Source: Oxyruncus cristatus (Eukaryota; Chordata; Aves; Passeriformes; Cotingidae). From it: a stretch of 64,000 nucleotides of DNA. The notes beneath the pieces were generated by a model that was given only the letters and a program-made list of their open reading frames with translations, was not told the DNA's origin and did not search any database. The stretch spans positions 433,657-497,656 of the forward strand of contig VXAY01003767.1 in the NCBI GenBank assembly GCA_013399855.1. The letters run 5' to 3'. Both the position numbers and the translations under genes were made by a program. Numbering within the stretch: position 1 is the first letter of the stretch; the number at the start of each line of letters is the position of its first letter. This document shows, one piece after another, positions 50,334-62,336 of the stretch.

Positions 50334-53219
50334 TACAATAATATGATGGATAGACAATAATGTGGACCAACCTCATTATGAATCTGATAAAGAGGAAACG
50401 TATTATCCTATCCAGATATATTGTACTAATTAAATGAAACAAGCCAGTGTTTTCTGTTCTTTTATGCTTTCTATTGCATTGTATTTGGGGCTTCATTAGT
50501 ATACTTTGGGAGTAAAAATCATTAATTTTCCTTTCCCATTTCAAGGTTTTATTTATATCTTGAAATAAGAATATAGACTTCTTGCACAAATTAGTTATCA
50601 GGTCTCGTGCTGGTTTTGGGGGAGAGAAAGTAACGCAAAAATGCTGAGGTTCACTGCAAGGTTTTTTTTCAAAAACTAATCAGCAGGGTGCAAAGAGAGG
50701 GAGGTGTTTGTCGTCTATACCACTGAGACATGACAGATTGATGTTACACACATATTTGGTGCTTCAGGCCTAATGGGCTTCTCACCTTATAGCTGCTGTG
50801 TTCAAATGGGAACACAAACAGGTCTCAAGCAGAATATGTTACAATCACTAAATGATCTCAACTCCCAAAGTGTCCCAAACAAACTGGTGCAATCTCACTG
50901 CTGCTTATAACCAGCCTTTTTTAGCATTAAGCCAACTAGTTTACTATAATTCATAGAAAACACAGCCAGCCTGTACAGTTGGTTGGCTGGTGCAAGTAAC
51001 TTTATAATGTTATTCAGGTCCACACCAGCCCAAATTTAAGAAAACAAAAACCTACTCACCTCTTCATTTCTCTTTGTACCAACAGGAAAAGTTTAGCAGT
51101 ACCAAGTAGCCAATCCTGTATTTCAGATAAAAAGAAGTTGATAGTGGTAGAAGCATAGCCTCCTGCTGTTAGTACCATGGGAAAATCAAGGATTTGGTGA
51201 AGGAGAAGAAGCTTGCTTTGAAAATACACAGATGAAACCATGATGATTTAACAGTTCAAGGGACTGAAGTTCTCTTTTGTTTTTTTAACTCGAGAAACTA
51301 CAGAAAAACTGAAGTTGTAAGAGATCAGGCTCAACAAAATCACCCTAGAAAGAAGAAGAGGCCACCTCCTGGAAACATCATTTCTTTTCCTATATCTACA
51401 CAGCACAAGAACAATGTAGAGATACTGAATTGTGTTAGACACGTGATATTTTAGCATTATTCTAGCATAGCTCCTTGAAAACAGCTGTTTTTCTCCTTGG
51501 ACCCAAATAGTTCTGCACAAGTTACTGAAGTTAAGTCTGTACAGTATTAGATATTTTTTAACCCTCGTCACTGCTGCTGGCACTATTAATGCCAAGTTTC
51601 CATTAGTGACTGGTGCATTTCCTTCCACGAGCTTATACTCACAATTAAACTGGAAATATCTATTACTTTTTCACAAGGAACTAAACAGTATAATTGAATT
51701 TTATTAAAATAAATCACTCACAGTTGTTAATGCAAATGCATGGGTAACATCAAAGACACTGAAAAACTTCTGAAAGAAATAATAATAAAACAGTGGATCA
51801 GTCTCACAAGTTTTAACCAGCAACTCTTCCCCAGCCAGAGGGCCTGTTCTACTAAAACATGGCAAGTACTTAGCAGCAGATAAAGAATAAAGAGAATTTT
51901 CAAGAGGTGACTGTCAGATCAACGCCACAAGAAGTTACTGAGTTTGATAAGGAAATGGGACATCAAGGGTGCAGGCACTACAAAGATCACTGTCCTCCAT
52001 AATTATCAGAGAGGACAAAACGTTCTACAGGGCTATACAAACCACAGTATCTTGCAGGTAGAGAAGTGCTGCAGTTGCAGTTTAGGGACAGATCCTCATG
52101 TTATGCTCAGAGTTAAGATATCATAGTATCTTAATATGATGAACAAAAAGTCTACCAAAAAAAAAAAGGAAGGATAAAAGAGGTAACACATCAGAAAGCT
52201 GCAGATGAACACCAAGCCATCAGAGAGGTGCAAACATTTGTGATGATGAGCTCATCATTTGAATTCACAAATATAAGTCAATGCCAGCTGACATTTACTG
52301 GTATTTACATGCTTTACTAAGCCTTCTGATTGCAAATTCCAAAACCTGATTCTTTCACACTGCTTGTCTTTCCTCTTTTCTTATTTTTTCTTCATTTCTT
52401 CTCTCTTATGATTCCTATTAACAGAGTAACCAATACATTTTATAAACCTGAATTTAAAAAATAAGGATAGACCAATACTTAAAAAAAAAAAAAAAAAAAG
52501 AAGATAGGTACAAGGACACTCTTAACAATCAGAAGAAATTTACTGAAATATAATTAGAAATAGGAAGACATTAACTAAAATTACTGAAATACTTGAAATG
52601 TCAACACCATTAAACAAACCTTTATGGCTAATTTTCTTTACTCTTGCCTATTCCCAAACTAGATAAATGGTTTGGGTTGATAAGAGCTTCATAAATATGT
52701 TGACTGTTTAGTACATATGTATTTTAACTCTCTCAAGTTAAAATAGTGGAGTGAATTATTTTTTCATTGGTATACTAATGCATTAAAGTCCTACTATTCT
52801 ATAGAACTAGGTCCCACAAAATTTTCCAAGATTTCAGAGGATAGACTTCACATCTGATTTTCTATTACTTGAAGATCATAGAATCCTGACAGACTCACTT
52901 TTGAAGTCAACCTCCTGTAAAATAAGAGAGTACATATTTTGACACTGTACAGATACACATATATGACGTTTTCTAGAAACATTAAGAGTTTAGGATTAAA
53001 AACAGTAACTGAAAGATGGAAAAGACTAAAAACACAGGTTAACACACGTTATCTGTATTTTCACAAACTTTTTTGCCCATCCTTCACAACTACCATGAGC
53101 ATTGCAGTTGGTTAAGAGTCTGAAGTGAGAGTATAGTTCACATGAAGATAGAAAGGATTTCAAACACAGTAGTTCTATAATTTGTAAACGGTACAAGTAA
53201 GGAGAATCAGCCTGTCCAA
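50334..53219. other. Non-coding region, possible worn LTR at 50600-51000
   Basis: AT-rich unique DNA with a poly-A tract at 52482-52499. A mixed-composition block at about 50605-51010 begins GTGCTGGTTTTGGGGGAGAG, which resembles the start of some avian LTRs (GTTGGTTTTGG), but the rest cannot be assigned. The 126-codon frame at 51248-51628 has no domain. Confidence 0.4.
52482..52499 (+). repeat. Poly-A tract (A18)
   Basis: About eighteen consecutive A. No retrocopy body or SINE head was recognised upstream. Confidence 0.85.
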
Positions 53220-54898
53220 GGCTAGGGAAAAATCAGACTTGCTGCTGAATGGGGCAGGGGATCCAGTGACACAGGACATGGAAAAGTTGCCAATCCAATA
53301 CCACCTGGTGATCTTTGAACAATAATGATGGATGAGAAAGATGCCTGTAGACAGGAAGAAGACAAATGACACTGTTATCTTCAAGAAGGACAAAAAAGTA
53401 GACCCAGAGAACCTTGAGCCTCAATCACTTGGTAGGTGATGAAGTAAGTAATAATGTAAGCCACATGAATAACAAGAAGCTCATCAGGTGTAGTCTTTAT
53501 CAACCCATCAATGGAAAGTCATGCTTGATCTACTAAACACCATCTGTGATGAAATGACTGGTTTAGTAGACAAGGAGAGAGCAGAGGATTTGGAGTACTT
53601 TGGCTTCAGAAAGGCTTTTGACTTTGTCACCCATAAGATTCTCGTAGAAAAGCTGAAGAGGAATGTGTTGATTAGGTGGACAGTGGGACAGATGGAAAAA
53701 CAACTGAATGGACAAGTCCAGAGAGAGAGTGGTTGGTGATCCAAGGCATAAACTCTAGTTGTAGAGCAGTAACTAGCAATGTACACCAGGGTTCAATACT
53801 GGCTCCAGTCCTGTTCAATGAATGACCTAAACGATGGGGCAGAGTGTAACCTCAGTAAAAACCATGAAGGTTTGTATTAGGACTAGCAAGTCTTACAGGA
53901 AGTAGAGTTTAGACACTGGACAATAAGAAAGACTGAAAACCGTCTGAGCTGTTGCATTGGAATAAGAAGCACAAAATCCACGTGGGGGTCGCTTACTAGT
54001 GTCATACTCCAGGGATTGATGTTGGGCCAATCCTGTTTAACTGCTTCATTAATGACCTGGATGATGGGACAGACTGTATCCTCAGCAACTGCACAGATGA
54101 TACAAGACTGGGAGGAGTGGCTGATACACCAGAGAGTCATCTTGCCATTTAGAGGGACCTCAACAAGGTGGAGAAATGGGATGACAGGAAATTCATGAAG
54201 TCCAAAAAACACCAAATCCAGCACTTGGGTGGAAATAACCTCATGTGCCAGGACAGTCTGGGGGTTGATCAACTGCCAAGAAGCTTTGCAGAGAACTAGT
54301 AGTGAGTCCTTCCTGACCATGAGCTGACCATGAGCAGACAACACACCCTTTCACCAAAGCTAGAAATACCCTTACCTCCATTAGAAAAGCATTTCCTGCT
54401 AATCAAGGAAGGTAGTCTTTCCTCCCTACTCAGCACTGATGAGACTACATCAGGAATGCTGGATCCAGTACTGGGCTCCCCAGTCCAGGAAAGACATGGA
54501 CATACCAGAGAGAGTCCAGCAAAGGGCTACAAAGATGACAGAGGAGTAGCCATCATTCTTATCCATGTGTATAAATAAATTAAAAAAATAAATATTTACA
54601 TGATGAGAGGGAATGAAGAAGAGAAAGTCACACTCTTCTTGGTGGTGACAGGACAAATGTCAGTGGACACAAACTAAAAGAGGAAATTCCATTTAAAGGT
54701 ATGAAAATGCTTTTTCCCCACTAAGGTTTTGGAACACTGGCACATATTGGTCAGAGAAGCTGTGGAGTCTCCATCCTTGGAGATATTTAAAATACAACCA
54801 GACACAGTAACTAGCTCTAGTTAACCCTGCTTTTTAGCAGCACATTAGACTAGATCATACCCAAAACTCCCTTCTAACCTCAGTGATTCTGTGATTTA
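53220..54898 (+). mobile_element. Old CR1 LINE(s) with RT region, plus strand, composite
   Basis: About 1.7 kb of degraded CR1 ORF2 in the sense direction. Landmarks in order: GGGGCAGGGGATCCAGTGAC (pre-RT), GAAGAAGACAAATGACACTG and ATCTTCAAGAAGGACAAAAA (RT start), AAGTCATGCTTGATCTACTA, GATGAAATGACTGGTTTAGT, then TTCAGAAAGGCTTTTGAC (FRKAFD, RT motif A region), CCAGGGTTCAATACTGGCTC, TTCATTAATGACCTGGATGA, ACTGGGAGGAGTGGCTGATA, CTACTCAGCACTGATGAGAC, GAACACTGGCACATATTGGT and a GATTCTGTGATT 3' end at 54898. Many indels and stops are present. The 'choice of TPQGS-type motif through LDDG' segment occurs twice (53740-53850 and 53969-54090), so this is either two overlapping insertions or an internal duplication. 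Confidence 0.92.
53521..53739 (+). pseudogene. CR1 ORF2 reverse-transcriptase fragment, broken
   Basis: A 72-codon frame holding the RT segment around motif A: ICDEMTGLVDKERAEDLEYF then FRKAFDFVTHKILVEKLKR. The conserved aspartate of FRKAFD is one of the RT metal-binding residues, but the protein is a short remnant with frameshifts on both sides. It is not functional. Confidence 0.85.
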
Positions 54899-55802
54899 TA
54901 TGCATAAATACCACATAGTGAGCTTCAGAAATAAAAAAAATGTTCATGTGACTTAAAAGAAAGTACCAAGAGATGAAAGTGATTTCCACATTGTTTTTAC
55001 TGAATAATACTCATAAAACATTTTCTTTTATAAGTTATTTTAAATCTTGGGATTACCTATTTATATTGTGTTACAACCACTTTCATTTTAGCCCACCAAT
55101 ACTGATTTTCAATTTTCAGTTTCTTATGAACTTCAGAAGTAGAGAACTTTCTGCTTATTTCAGACCTGCTCAGGTGGGTATATACCAATATTACTAGGGA
55201 ACTTGATAAAAACAAAGAAATAGTCCTGTGGCTAAAAAAAGATTGTGTATTTTTTCTAACAAAGACTCTCATAAGCTTGCCCTGCAGTTAAACTGCTATA
55301 GCAAACAGTAATAGTCCATTCACATCTATTATAAGAGGAGTATCACCTGCGGTTTTATTGACTGTCAGAAAACAGGTCCCATTTTGTGAAACAATAAAAA
55401 TCAAATTTAGTGTAAAATCTCCCAAGGTTGTAGCCTGTAACCTTATAACATCAGAAATGACAGCAGTAAGCCTTTTTTTGTTCTCCTTTTTCCATTTCAG
55501 ACTCCAAAAGAAACCAGAGATTACATTCCAGAGCAGGGAATGCTGCAGTCATCGACATATTGCAGTGCAGAGACACAGCAAAGGTATCAGAAAATGCTTC
55601 TTTTCTTAGTAGTCTACACCTCTATCCAACCAGAAAGGACTAAATAAAATATAAAGCATCAACAACGCAATATAGTTTTGGCATGTAAATATGCTTTTCC
55701 TAGTCTTTAATGTTTCACCACTTGGGTTCACCTGAAAAATTATGCAAAAAAAGTGAAAGAACATATGTGAAGTGCAACTGAAGCCTTCAACTACAAGGTC
55801 AT
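54899..55802. other. AT-rich non-coding sequence
   Basis: About 900 bases between the CR1 and the LTR. Frames of 70-83 codons have no recognised domain. Nothing else seen. Confidence 0.5.
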
Positions 55803-56610
55803 TGTATTGGGTTTGCATGGCAAAGTTTTGGAAAAGGAGGGTCTACAGAGGTGGCTTCTCTAAGAAGCTGCCAGAAGTTTCCCTATGTCAACAGAGCAAG
55901 TGCCAGCCAGCTCCAAAATGAACCTGCTGCTGGCCAAGGCTGAGCCCATCAATGATGGTGGTAGAGCCTCTGGGATAATGTATTTAAGATGGGAAAAAAT
56001 AACCTGTGCAGCAGTAACTACAGCCAGAGAAAAGAGGAGTGAGAATAAGTGAAAGGAGCAGTCCTGTAGACACCGAGGTCAGTGAAAGAGGAGGGAGAGG
56101 AGATGCTCCAAGTGCTAAAGCAGAGATTCCCCTACAGCTCATGATGTGGACCATGGTGAGATAGGCTGTCCTCCTGCTGCCCATGGAGGCCCACAGTGGA
56201 GCAGAGTTCCATCGGTAACCAGCCCATGGAGGACCCCAGGCCAGGGCAGGTGGATGCCCAAAGGAGGCTGTGACCCCTTGGGAAGCCTGTGCTGGAGTAG
56301 GCTCCTGCCAGGACCTGTGGACCCATGAAGAGAGGAGGCCACACTAGAACAGGTTTGTGGCAGGACCTGTGACCCCAGAGGGGACCAACTCTGAAGCAGT
56401 TTGCTCCTAAAAAACTGCACTCCTTGGAAAGGACCCACACAGAATGTATGAAAGGGCCCTGAGGAAGACTGAAGCTAATGTATTCTCACTACTCTGTCCT
56501 CTGTACCATCAATAAGGTTCAGAATGTGCAATAGGAAGCACCTCCATAATAAAAGATCTTCTCTGAATAAGAAGTCATGAGTGGGTCTTCAGGGGTAAAA
56601 TATTTGATAG
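55803..56610 (+). mobile_element. ERV LTR, plus strand (ERVL-like avian family)
   Basis: It starts TGTATTGGGTTTGCATGGCA, the typical opening of a very common songbird LTR. It then runs through GAGGTGGCTTCTCTAAGAAG, TGCTGGCCAAGGCTGAGCCC, CAATGATGGTGGTAGAGCCT, TATTTAAGATGGGAAAAAAT (TATA region near 55980), CAGAGAAAAGAGGAGTGAGA and a GC-rich U5-like part with CCATGGAGG and GACCTGTGGACCC motifs. An AATAAA signal is at 56548. The 898-1231 element is the same family in the opposite orientation. No internal retroviral genes are adjacent. The 3' boundary is approximate and no target duplication was found. The overlapping minus-strand frames of about 100 codons are artefacts of the GC-rich part. Confidence 0.85.
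56548..56553 (+). promoter_or_regulatory. LTR polyadenylation signal AATAAA
   Basis: AATAAA in CCATAATAAAAG, near the presumed end of R in the plus-strand LTR. Confidence 0.5.
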
Positions 56611-58651
56611 GAGGGCAGTGACCTTAAGCTGTGCTTCAAAGCACGTTCACTGAAGGAAATGCAAGAACAAAAACTATGATCTTAGAAAAAAGGCAGCTTC
56701 CTTCATACCCATGTGGACCAGGTCCCTTTCCTCAGGAACCAAAAAAACAGGTTGGCCATGGGTTATGCAGGGTAATCTGTACTCTGGGTACCCGATATCC
56801 AGTTTAAGTGATTGCATCATTCTTCACTTTTTTGTCAGAGACCAAACTCAAATACTTGAATTGTAATCATGCTCCTGTCTTCAGGAATGTTTTCCTGCAG
56901 CATCTTCATTAGGACAACTTTAAAAACACCCCATCTATATTTGCCTTGAAACTCTAATTCCCACCACAGGGAAATCCTTTGCCTAGGCTGGATGAAACCA
57001 GGCACTCCTGTCAATCTTTCTAGGTAGCCTGACTCAGTTGCTGGATGAGAATATTTGAAAATACATTTACAATATTTAAAATAAGAAGTTGTAGAATAAA
57101 TCTTGGGATGTACCAATACACAAGCTTGTGACATTTGTCAGCATTTCCTATTGAAGACATTATCTCCTGAGAACAGATTTTTAAAGGTCTTCAAAAATAG
57201 CCTGTACTCAGACACTTCAGTGACCCAATATTTAACCCCAAAGTTCTCAGTAGCTCCATTCATTTCAATTCTCAATTTCACATACATGCTGAAGTTAGAT
57301 AAAAGTTCCCTAAAATCAGAAACAAATAAAATGCACATTATTAGATTATCTTTCTGATGCCATACATAGCCACATATTAAGGAGGCTTACAAAATAGGAA
57401 ATTGCATGCATCATGTAAGAAGGAAAGTTACATTTCTAAGCAGTGGACTTTATTTACACAGGTGATTTACTGCTTTGTGTTTTCAGAGACTGAGAGGCTT
57501 ATCTATAAGGAAAAGGTTATTTAAAAAAGGGAATGCCAACAGAGAATCAAATATTTAACCAAAAGTGAAATGTCAGTATGAGGCACATATATAAATCTGG
57601 AAGAGTTTTTACAGACTTCACACTGCTGACTGCAGGATTAGAATGTGTACCTGAAGATATACACATAAAAAAATTCCTATGCTTCTGTAAGCAAGTTTTC
57701 ATTTTCCATCAGTCCTGACACAAACACATAGGAAGGAACTTCATGGAAATAAAAATTCAGATTACCCACCTACCTTCAAGAACGCATCCATTCTTGAAAA
57801 AGAATAAACCTACTTTTCCCTCCCTTAAACTCAATACAGTGGATTCTTAATCAGAAAACTTTAGGATGCAGTAGAAGTTTGTATCTGAATTTCCAATTTT
57901 ATATGGATCAACCATTTAAACATGCAGCTAGGTTCACTTAGTTCAAAGATACCCATCAGGAGCCATTTCTTGTACCTTTCAGTGCAAGCATTTCACTGCA
58001 ACTCTCTTGTTAAGCCCCAGTAAAAGTTGCAAGGGACCTCAACCAGGCAATCACATAAAAATAACGATACAGAAGATGGAATCACTTGATTCAAGCTGTG
58101 GTTAAAGCAGACTGTACAATTTCAGCTTTGTCCAATTATCAGTTTGGGCTTTCTTTTTTAGCCCAGCATGAGTTCAGATTTGAGTCTTAGTCAAGTAAAT
58201 AGCTGCCTCAAACAGGAGCTGAACAAGCTATCTTCATTAAAACTTTGCTACAGAGAGTTTGAGTGTTTGGGCAAGAAAAAAAAAGGAAGAGGAGAAAGTA
58301 AATGAGAAGCTCAGACTAAGAGTTCCCTTTCATCTAGGCAATGTAATGCAAATCTTTTCCATTGTGCATTTTAAGATGTAAATTGGATTCAAGTTGATGT
58401 CCACCTGTCTTGAACCAGCAGGGATGTCTTCCCATTTTTATCAAAGCATCTCTCTGCCAATTACTGGCTGTTGTGACAGTTGGAGATTTTTCGTGTGTGT
58501 GCGGACTTTAACAAAAACAAACTCATTAAAATCAGCTCTTTCACCTTCTGATTCCAAGAAAAAACTGTCGCTGTGAAAAATATCACGGGTCAAGTGATCT
58601 GTATAGTCTAATTACATCCTAAAAGACCTAGATGCTTATGCTTATGTTTAT

Positions 58652-58664
58652 GGGGGGGGGGGGG
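58652..58664 (+). repeat. Poly-G homopolymer (G13)
   Basis: Thirteen consecutive G between TTTAT and AAATAA. Such runs are prone to sequencing length errors. Confidence 0.9.
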
Positions 58665-60229
58665 AAATAAGGTCCTATTTTCTTGGTATTTTTCATTTTT
58701 GAAATTTTATTCTTTTTAAGGGGGGAAACCATTATGTAATACAGAAAGATACTTATATTGTTTACTCACTGCAGACAACTAGCTCTCTATTCATTAAAGT
58801 AAATTTTATTCCATAACAATAAGCTAAAATTTCCAAATTCAATTAAGTAAATTCTCTGCCATTCCATAGAAAAAATAGATATTCATTAGAATAATTTATA
58901 AAACTCATATACTGGAATTTACCAAATCATTAAAAAGAGACAAGTTCAGATCAAGTTGCTATAATCCCTAAGTTGTTTAAAAACACAAACTTTCATTTCA
59001 CTGATCACAAAACAGATATGACCATAATTTGTTCAGCAGTGAGAAGGAAAAAATAAAACTTTTTTTCATCCTATGGAATTTTACAGCAGACTGTTTTTAA
59101 AAGTTGTACTTTATTTTGAATTTTTTCACAGGTTAAATTATTCCATTGCAAAATCTTGGTATGAGAGACATTAGAGGCCATTTTTTTGCTAATGTTTTGT
59201 ATTTGAAATAAACATCATAGATATGTTCGATTACTAAGCATAGGCATATATGTCTCAGCTTTGGCTACTATGGTCTCAGAGCCTGTGTTCCAATGTGTTT
59301 AGCAGATGTCTTCTGTGCATGAGGCAATATTTGATGTACATGTATGACATAATATCTATATTTATGATAGATTTCTGCTGTTGCCTTAGGTTTTTTTTTT
59401 CCTCAGAGGTAAACCCATTGCCTGATATATTGATTTGCTGTGGATTATATGTACATTTTTTTAGTGTTCAACAGTACAGCAAAAAGTCTAGAAAGACCAC
59501 AACTCACCCTTTTGCACTCTTTCAGCAGAAAACTGTTGACAGGCAGGTAAAGGTGCAAATGTTAAGGGAAAGCTGAGGGAGTGTTTGGTACTTGGAAGCA
59601 CTAGAGGTGAAGAGGGAGACCTTTTAAGGTCTAGAATGCCTTCCCCTGGATCTACACCATGATATGTGGTACATCCATGCTTATTTGAGGAGACAGTTGA
59701 TCTAGAAAATGTCCTGAGAAACTACAGGTCTTCCCCCGCATTTCATTCGGCTTTGCAATTCAAACTATGCAGTACAACACTACAAAATTTTTTTGGAAAC
59801 AGCAAACAACTCAAAAATACTTGTCAAAAAAGTATGCCACAGAAGGTGGAGTGGTCTTTTTTGCCTCTTTATAGATGTGTTGCTTACATCTGTGGACTTT
59901 TTTTTGGTGGGCGGAGGCAGGGGATCGGCTTGATTTCAGGACATGTTTTACTTTTCATTTGGTGGGATGAGTGGCACAAGTTCTCTCAAAAATAAAAACT
60001 TGCTAACAAATTAATAGAAATCACTTATCAATATTGCAGATAATTTTTTGTCAAGATGAAGAGAAAAATCTACCAAGGTGGCACTGCCAAGAATATGTGA
60101 CACATTTCAGGTTCCAGCCACAACTTGGCCTTCACCACATGCTCTCTTGTTCTAGCATCTATCTGTACCTCACTCCTCAGAGCATTTCCTTTCTCATTCT
60201 CTATGGACTTCCACTGGAACACAAAGTAC

Positions 60230-60576
60230 AAGGCTCACTGCACAATGTTAAGCTTGATGAAAGGAGCCTCTGTGGTCCCCGGGTGAAGCCACTGGCAGAT
60301 GTGCCTCTCCACAGGGGAGCAGCACCACCTGCAGGGGTGGCATGGCTGGAGCTGGGAATCAGCCACAGGAGAGTCAAAGGCAGTGACAGACCACAGTGGG
60401 GGAGCATGCAAGTGAGAAAGGAAAAGGATATGAACGAGGAACCACCATCCGCCCATTTCTGGGACTGTAATCCCAGCAACTACAGCATCAACTGCAGCAT
60501 GCTCACGTGGAGGCCACACCTAGGACAGGACTGTGCTGTAAATGAACTCACCTCCTGCGTGACAGGGACTTACTGA
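60230..60576. other. GC-richer unexplained block with 180-codon frame
   Basis: A plus-strand frame starts at 60034 and runs to 60576. Its second half is GC-rich (RVKPLADVPLHRGAAPPAG, SHRRVKGSDRPQWGSMQV), while the first half is ordinary AT-rich DNA, so the frame straddles two compositional domains. Minus-strand frames of 92-94 codons overlap it. I recognise no domain. A worn LTR or internal retroviral piece is the most likely source, but no motif proves it. Confidence 0.35.
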
Positions 60577-61471
60577 AAGCCATCATAACATGGGTGGATG
60601 CGTGGTGTCTCATACAGAAGTTAGAAAATTTCAGAGTTGCTAAGATGAGAAACAGGCGTTTTCCCTCATGTATCACATTTGTTCTCAGATTCATGATGTC
60701 TCCTTGAAAAAGCTGAGCTAAAGATAATGAAATGAGATCCATCTGAACTAAGCCTTCTACACTAACAAAATAGATACATAGCTCATCTGCAGTTATATAC
60801 TGTACTATCTGCATTAGACGTTCCCCAATGCCAACATGATATTATTTTCAGTTATATAAACTCTAGCAGTTATGTCTTTGTCACTGTATCACTCAGAAAA
60901 TAGTGGAAATGTAAACACAAAACCTCTATAAAAGAGAGATCAAAATAAAGAATAATCACAGACAACTTCAAAATAAGTAGGCCATTTGAAGCCAGCTTCC
61001 AGAAAGGCTGAGTGAGAAGCTCTAGGGCAGAAGATTGGAGATCAAAGAAAGTTATCCTGAGTACCTTCACATGGTGCTCCAGATCCAGCAAAGGACTGAA
61101 GTATATATTACAGTAGAGGAACCATAAATTTTAACCATGGACTGAGCTTATATAAAGGAAAGAGAAATCATTAAAAATCTCTTGTTTGAAAAACAGTCAT
61201 CAGCACAGGAAAATCATTTTTTTTTTCTCATCTGAAACATCCTTATGTTCTCACAGAGTAGATTAAAATTCCTTCTACCTCTCCTCACTTTTTATTTCAG
61301 AGTTCATTTTCTGTAAGCTCTACAGTGTGGTCACATACTGTTATTTTCAAAGCAGAGCGGTACTATGGAAGAATTTTCAAAACAAGGTAGATCTCTACAA
61401 TAGAATAAAAAACAGACAAAAAATACTAACCTCTAAAGCTTTTATCTATATGTGTGTGTCTGCACTGTACC

Positions 61472-61566
61472 AATATATATTAATGCATTTATTTATATAT
61501 ATATAGATATATACACAGATATATGCTGATATATCAGTATAGATATGGATACAGGTATAAATATAG
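61472..61566. repeat. AT-rich microsatellite (ATAT/ATAG/GATA mix)
   Basis: Irregular TATATA, AGATAT and GATATA units over about 95 bases. It generates Tyr/Ile-rich minus-strand frames without meaning. Confidence 0.85.
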
Positions 61567-62198
61567 TGATGGGTGTGCACACACATTTTAAAACACAAAG
61601 AAGAATTAAGCATTTCATCACTAAATTCTGCACCTTGAAGAAACTGAAACTGGAAATCATCTTCATATAGGAATGCCACATATTGATAAGACACAGGCTG
61701 AGAGAGGGGATTCAGCTTCATGCATAGAAGTGCTTCTCACAACAATCAGTTGCATTCATGATGCTGCTACCAGAGCAAGCTGACTAGCTGTATGTAACAG
61801 GCACTAGGAAATTAAATTCTACGAAACAATGAAAAATGTCAGCCCCAGAATCTTTTATAGTAACTCAGCTAAGACGCTCTGTCTGTTCCTGTGACTTTCC
61901 TGCTAGGGTGCAGAAAACATAGGGTAACATTTTCTCACTTTGAGAGATTTTTTTACTGTTTTGAGAATTAGAATTTGCCAGGACATTTTAAAACACCAGT
62001 CTTTTTATTCTGTTTTCTTTTATTTTTCATGTCTCCTTTCACAGCAGCTAATCCTAAGGGATATGGTGGAATACACACATCCTTCTAAAGGATAATTATG
62101 CTGCCATGAGGTGACTATGTGCTTTTATATCCTGCAATATAGACAGTCTTATTTTATCTGCATAAAACTATCCTTAGTTTTCACAAGGAGGATGCTGG

Positions 62199-62336
62199 AT
62201 ATTCAGAGATATTCACAGAGTATTCAGAGTTGGAAGGGACCACAAAGATCATTGAGTCCAACTCTCAAGTGAATGCCCATATGGGCATTGAACCCATGAC
62301 CTTGGCATGATTAGCATCATGCCCTTACCAACTGAT
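62199..62336 (-). mobile_element. TguSINE1-like SINE: tRNA-Ile head + CR1-like tail, minus strand
   Basis: On the minus strand the element begins TCAGTTGGTAAGGGCATGAT, then GCTAATCATGCCAAGGTCAT (tRNA-Ile anticodon stem-loop, anticodon AAT), then GGGTTCAATGCCCATATGGGC (T-arm). A CR1-type 3' part follows: GAGAGTTGGACTCAATGATC and TTTGTGGTCCCTTCCAACTC. It ends in a short repeat tail of ACTCTGAATA/GAATATCTC units. A tRNA-Ile-derived head joined to a CR1 tail is the structure of TguSINE1 from zebra finch, mobilised by the CR1 machinery. The 5' end of the tRNA part and box A are degraded. Confidence 0.8.
62284..62294 (-). promoter_or_regulatory. Pol III B box of the SINE
   Basis: The minus strand reads GGTTCAATGCC, a perfect fit to the B-box consensus GGTTCRANNCC. 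It would bind TFIIIC. The A box upstream is eroded, so transcription is doubtful. Confidence 0.75.

Larger units (their letters stand above)
56611..62198. other. AT-rich non-coding region
   Basis: It includes a 13-G homopolymer, a GC-richer block at 60230-60575 and an AT microsatellite at 61472. The part at about 58110-58600 is complex sequence with octamer-like ATGCAAAT and could be a conserved enhancer; this is inference. No gene is supported. Confidence 0.45.

Noticed and set aside
53883..54344. 153-codon minus-strand frame
   Set aside because: It is the antisense of the decayed plus-strand CR1 RT region.
56132..56440. Overlapping frames of about 100 codons on the minus strand
   Set aside because: They lie in the GC-rich U5-like part of the plus-strand LTR and match no retroviral protein.
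62270..62336. A functional tRNA-Ile gene
   Set aside because: The acceptor stem and A box are degraded and a CR1-like tail follows, so it is a SINE head and not a tRNA gene.
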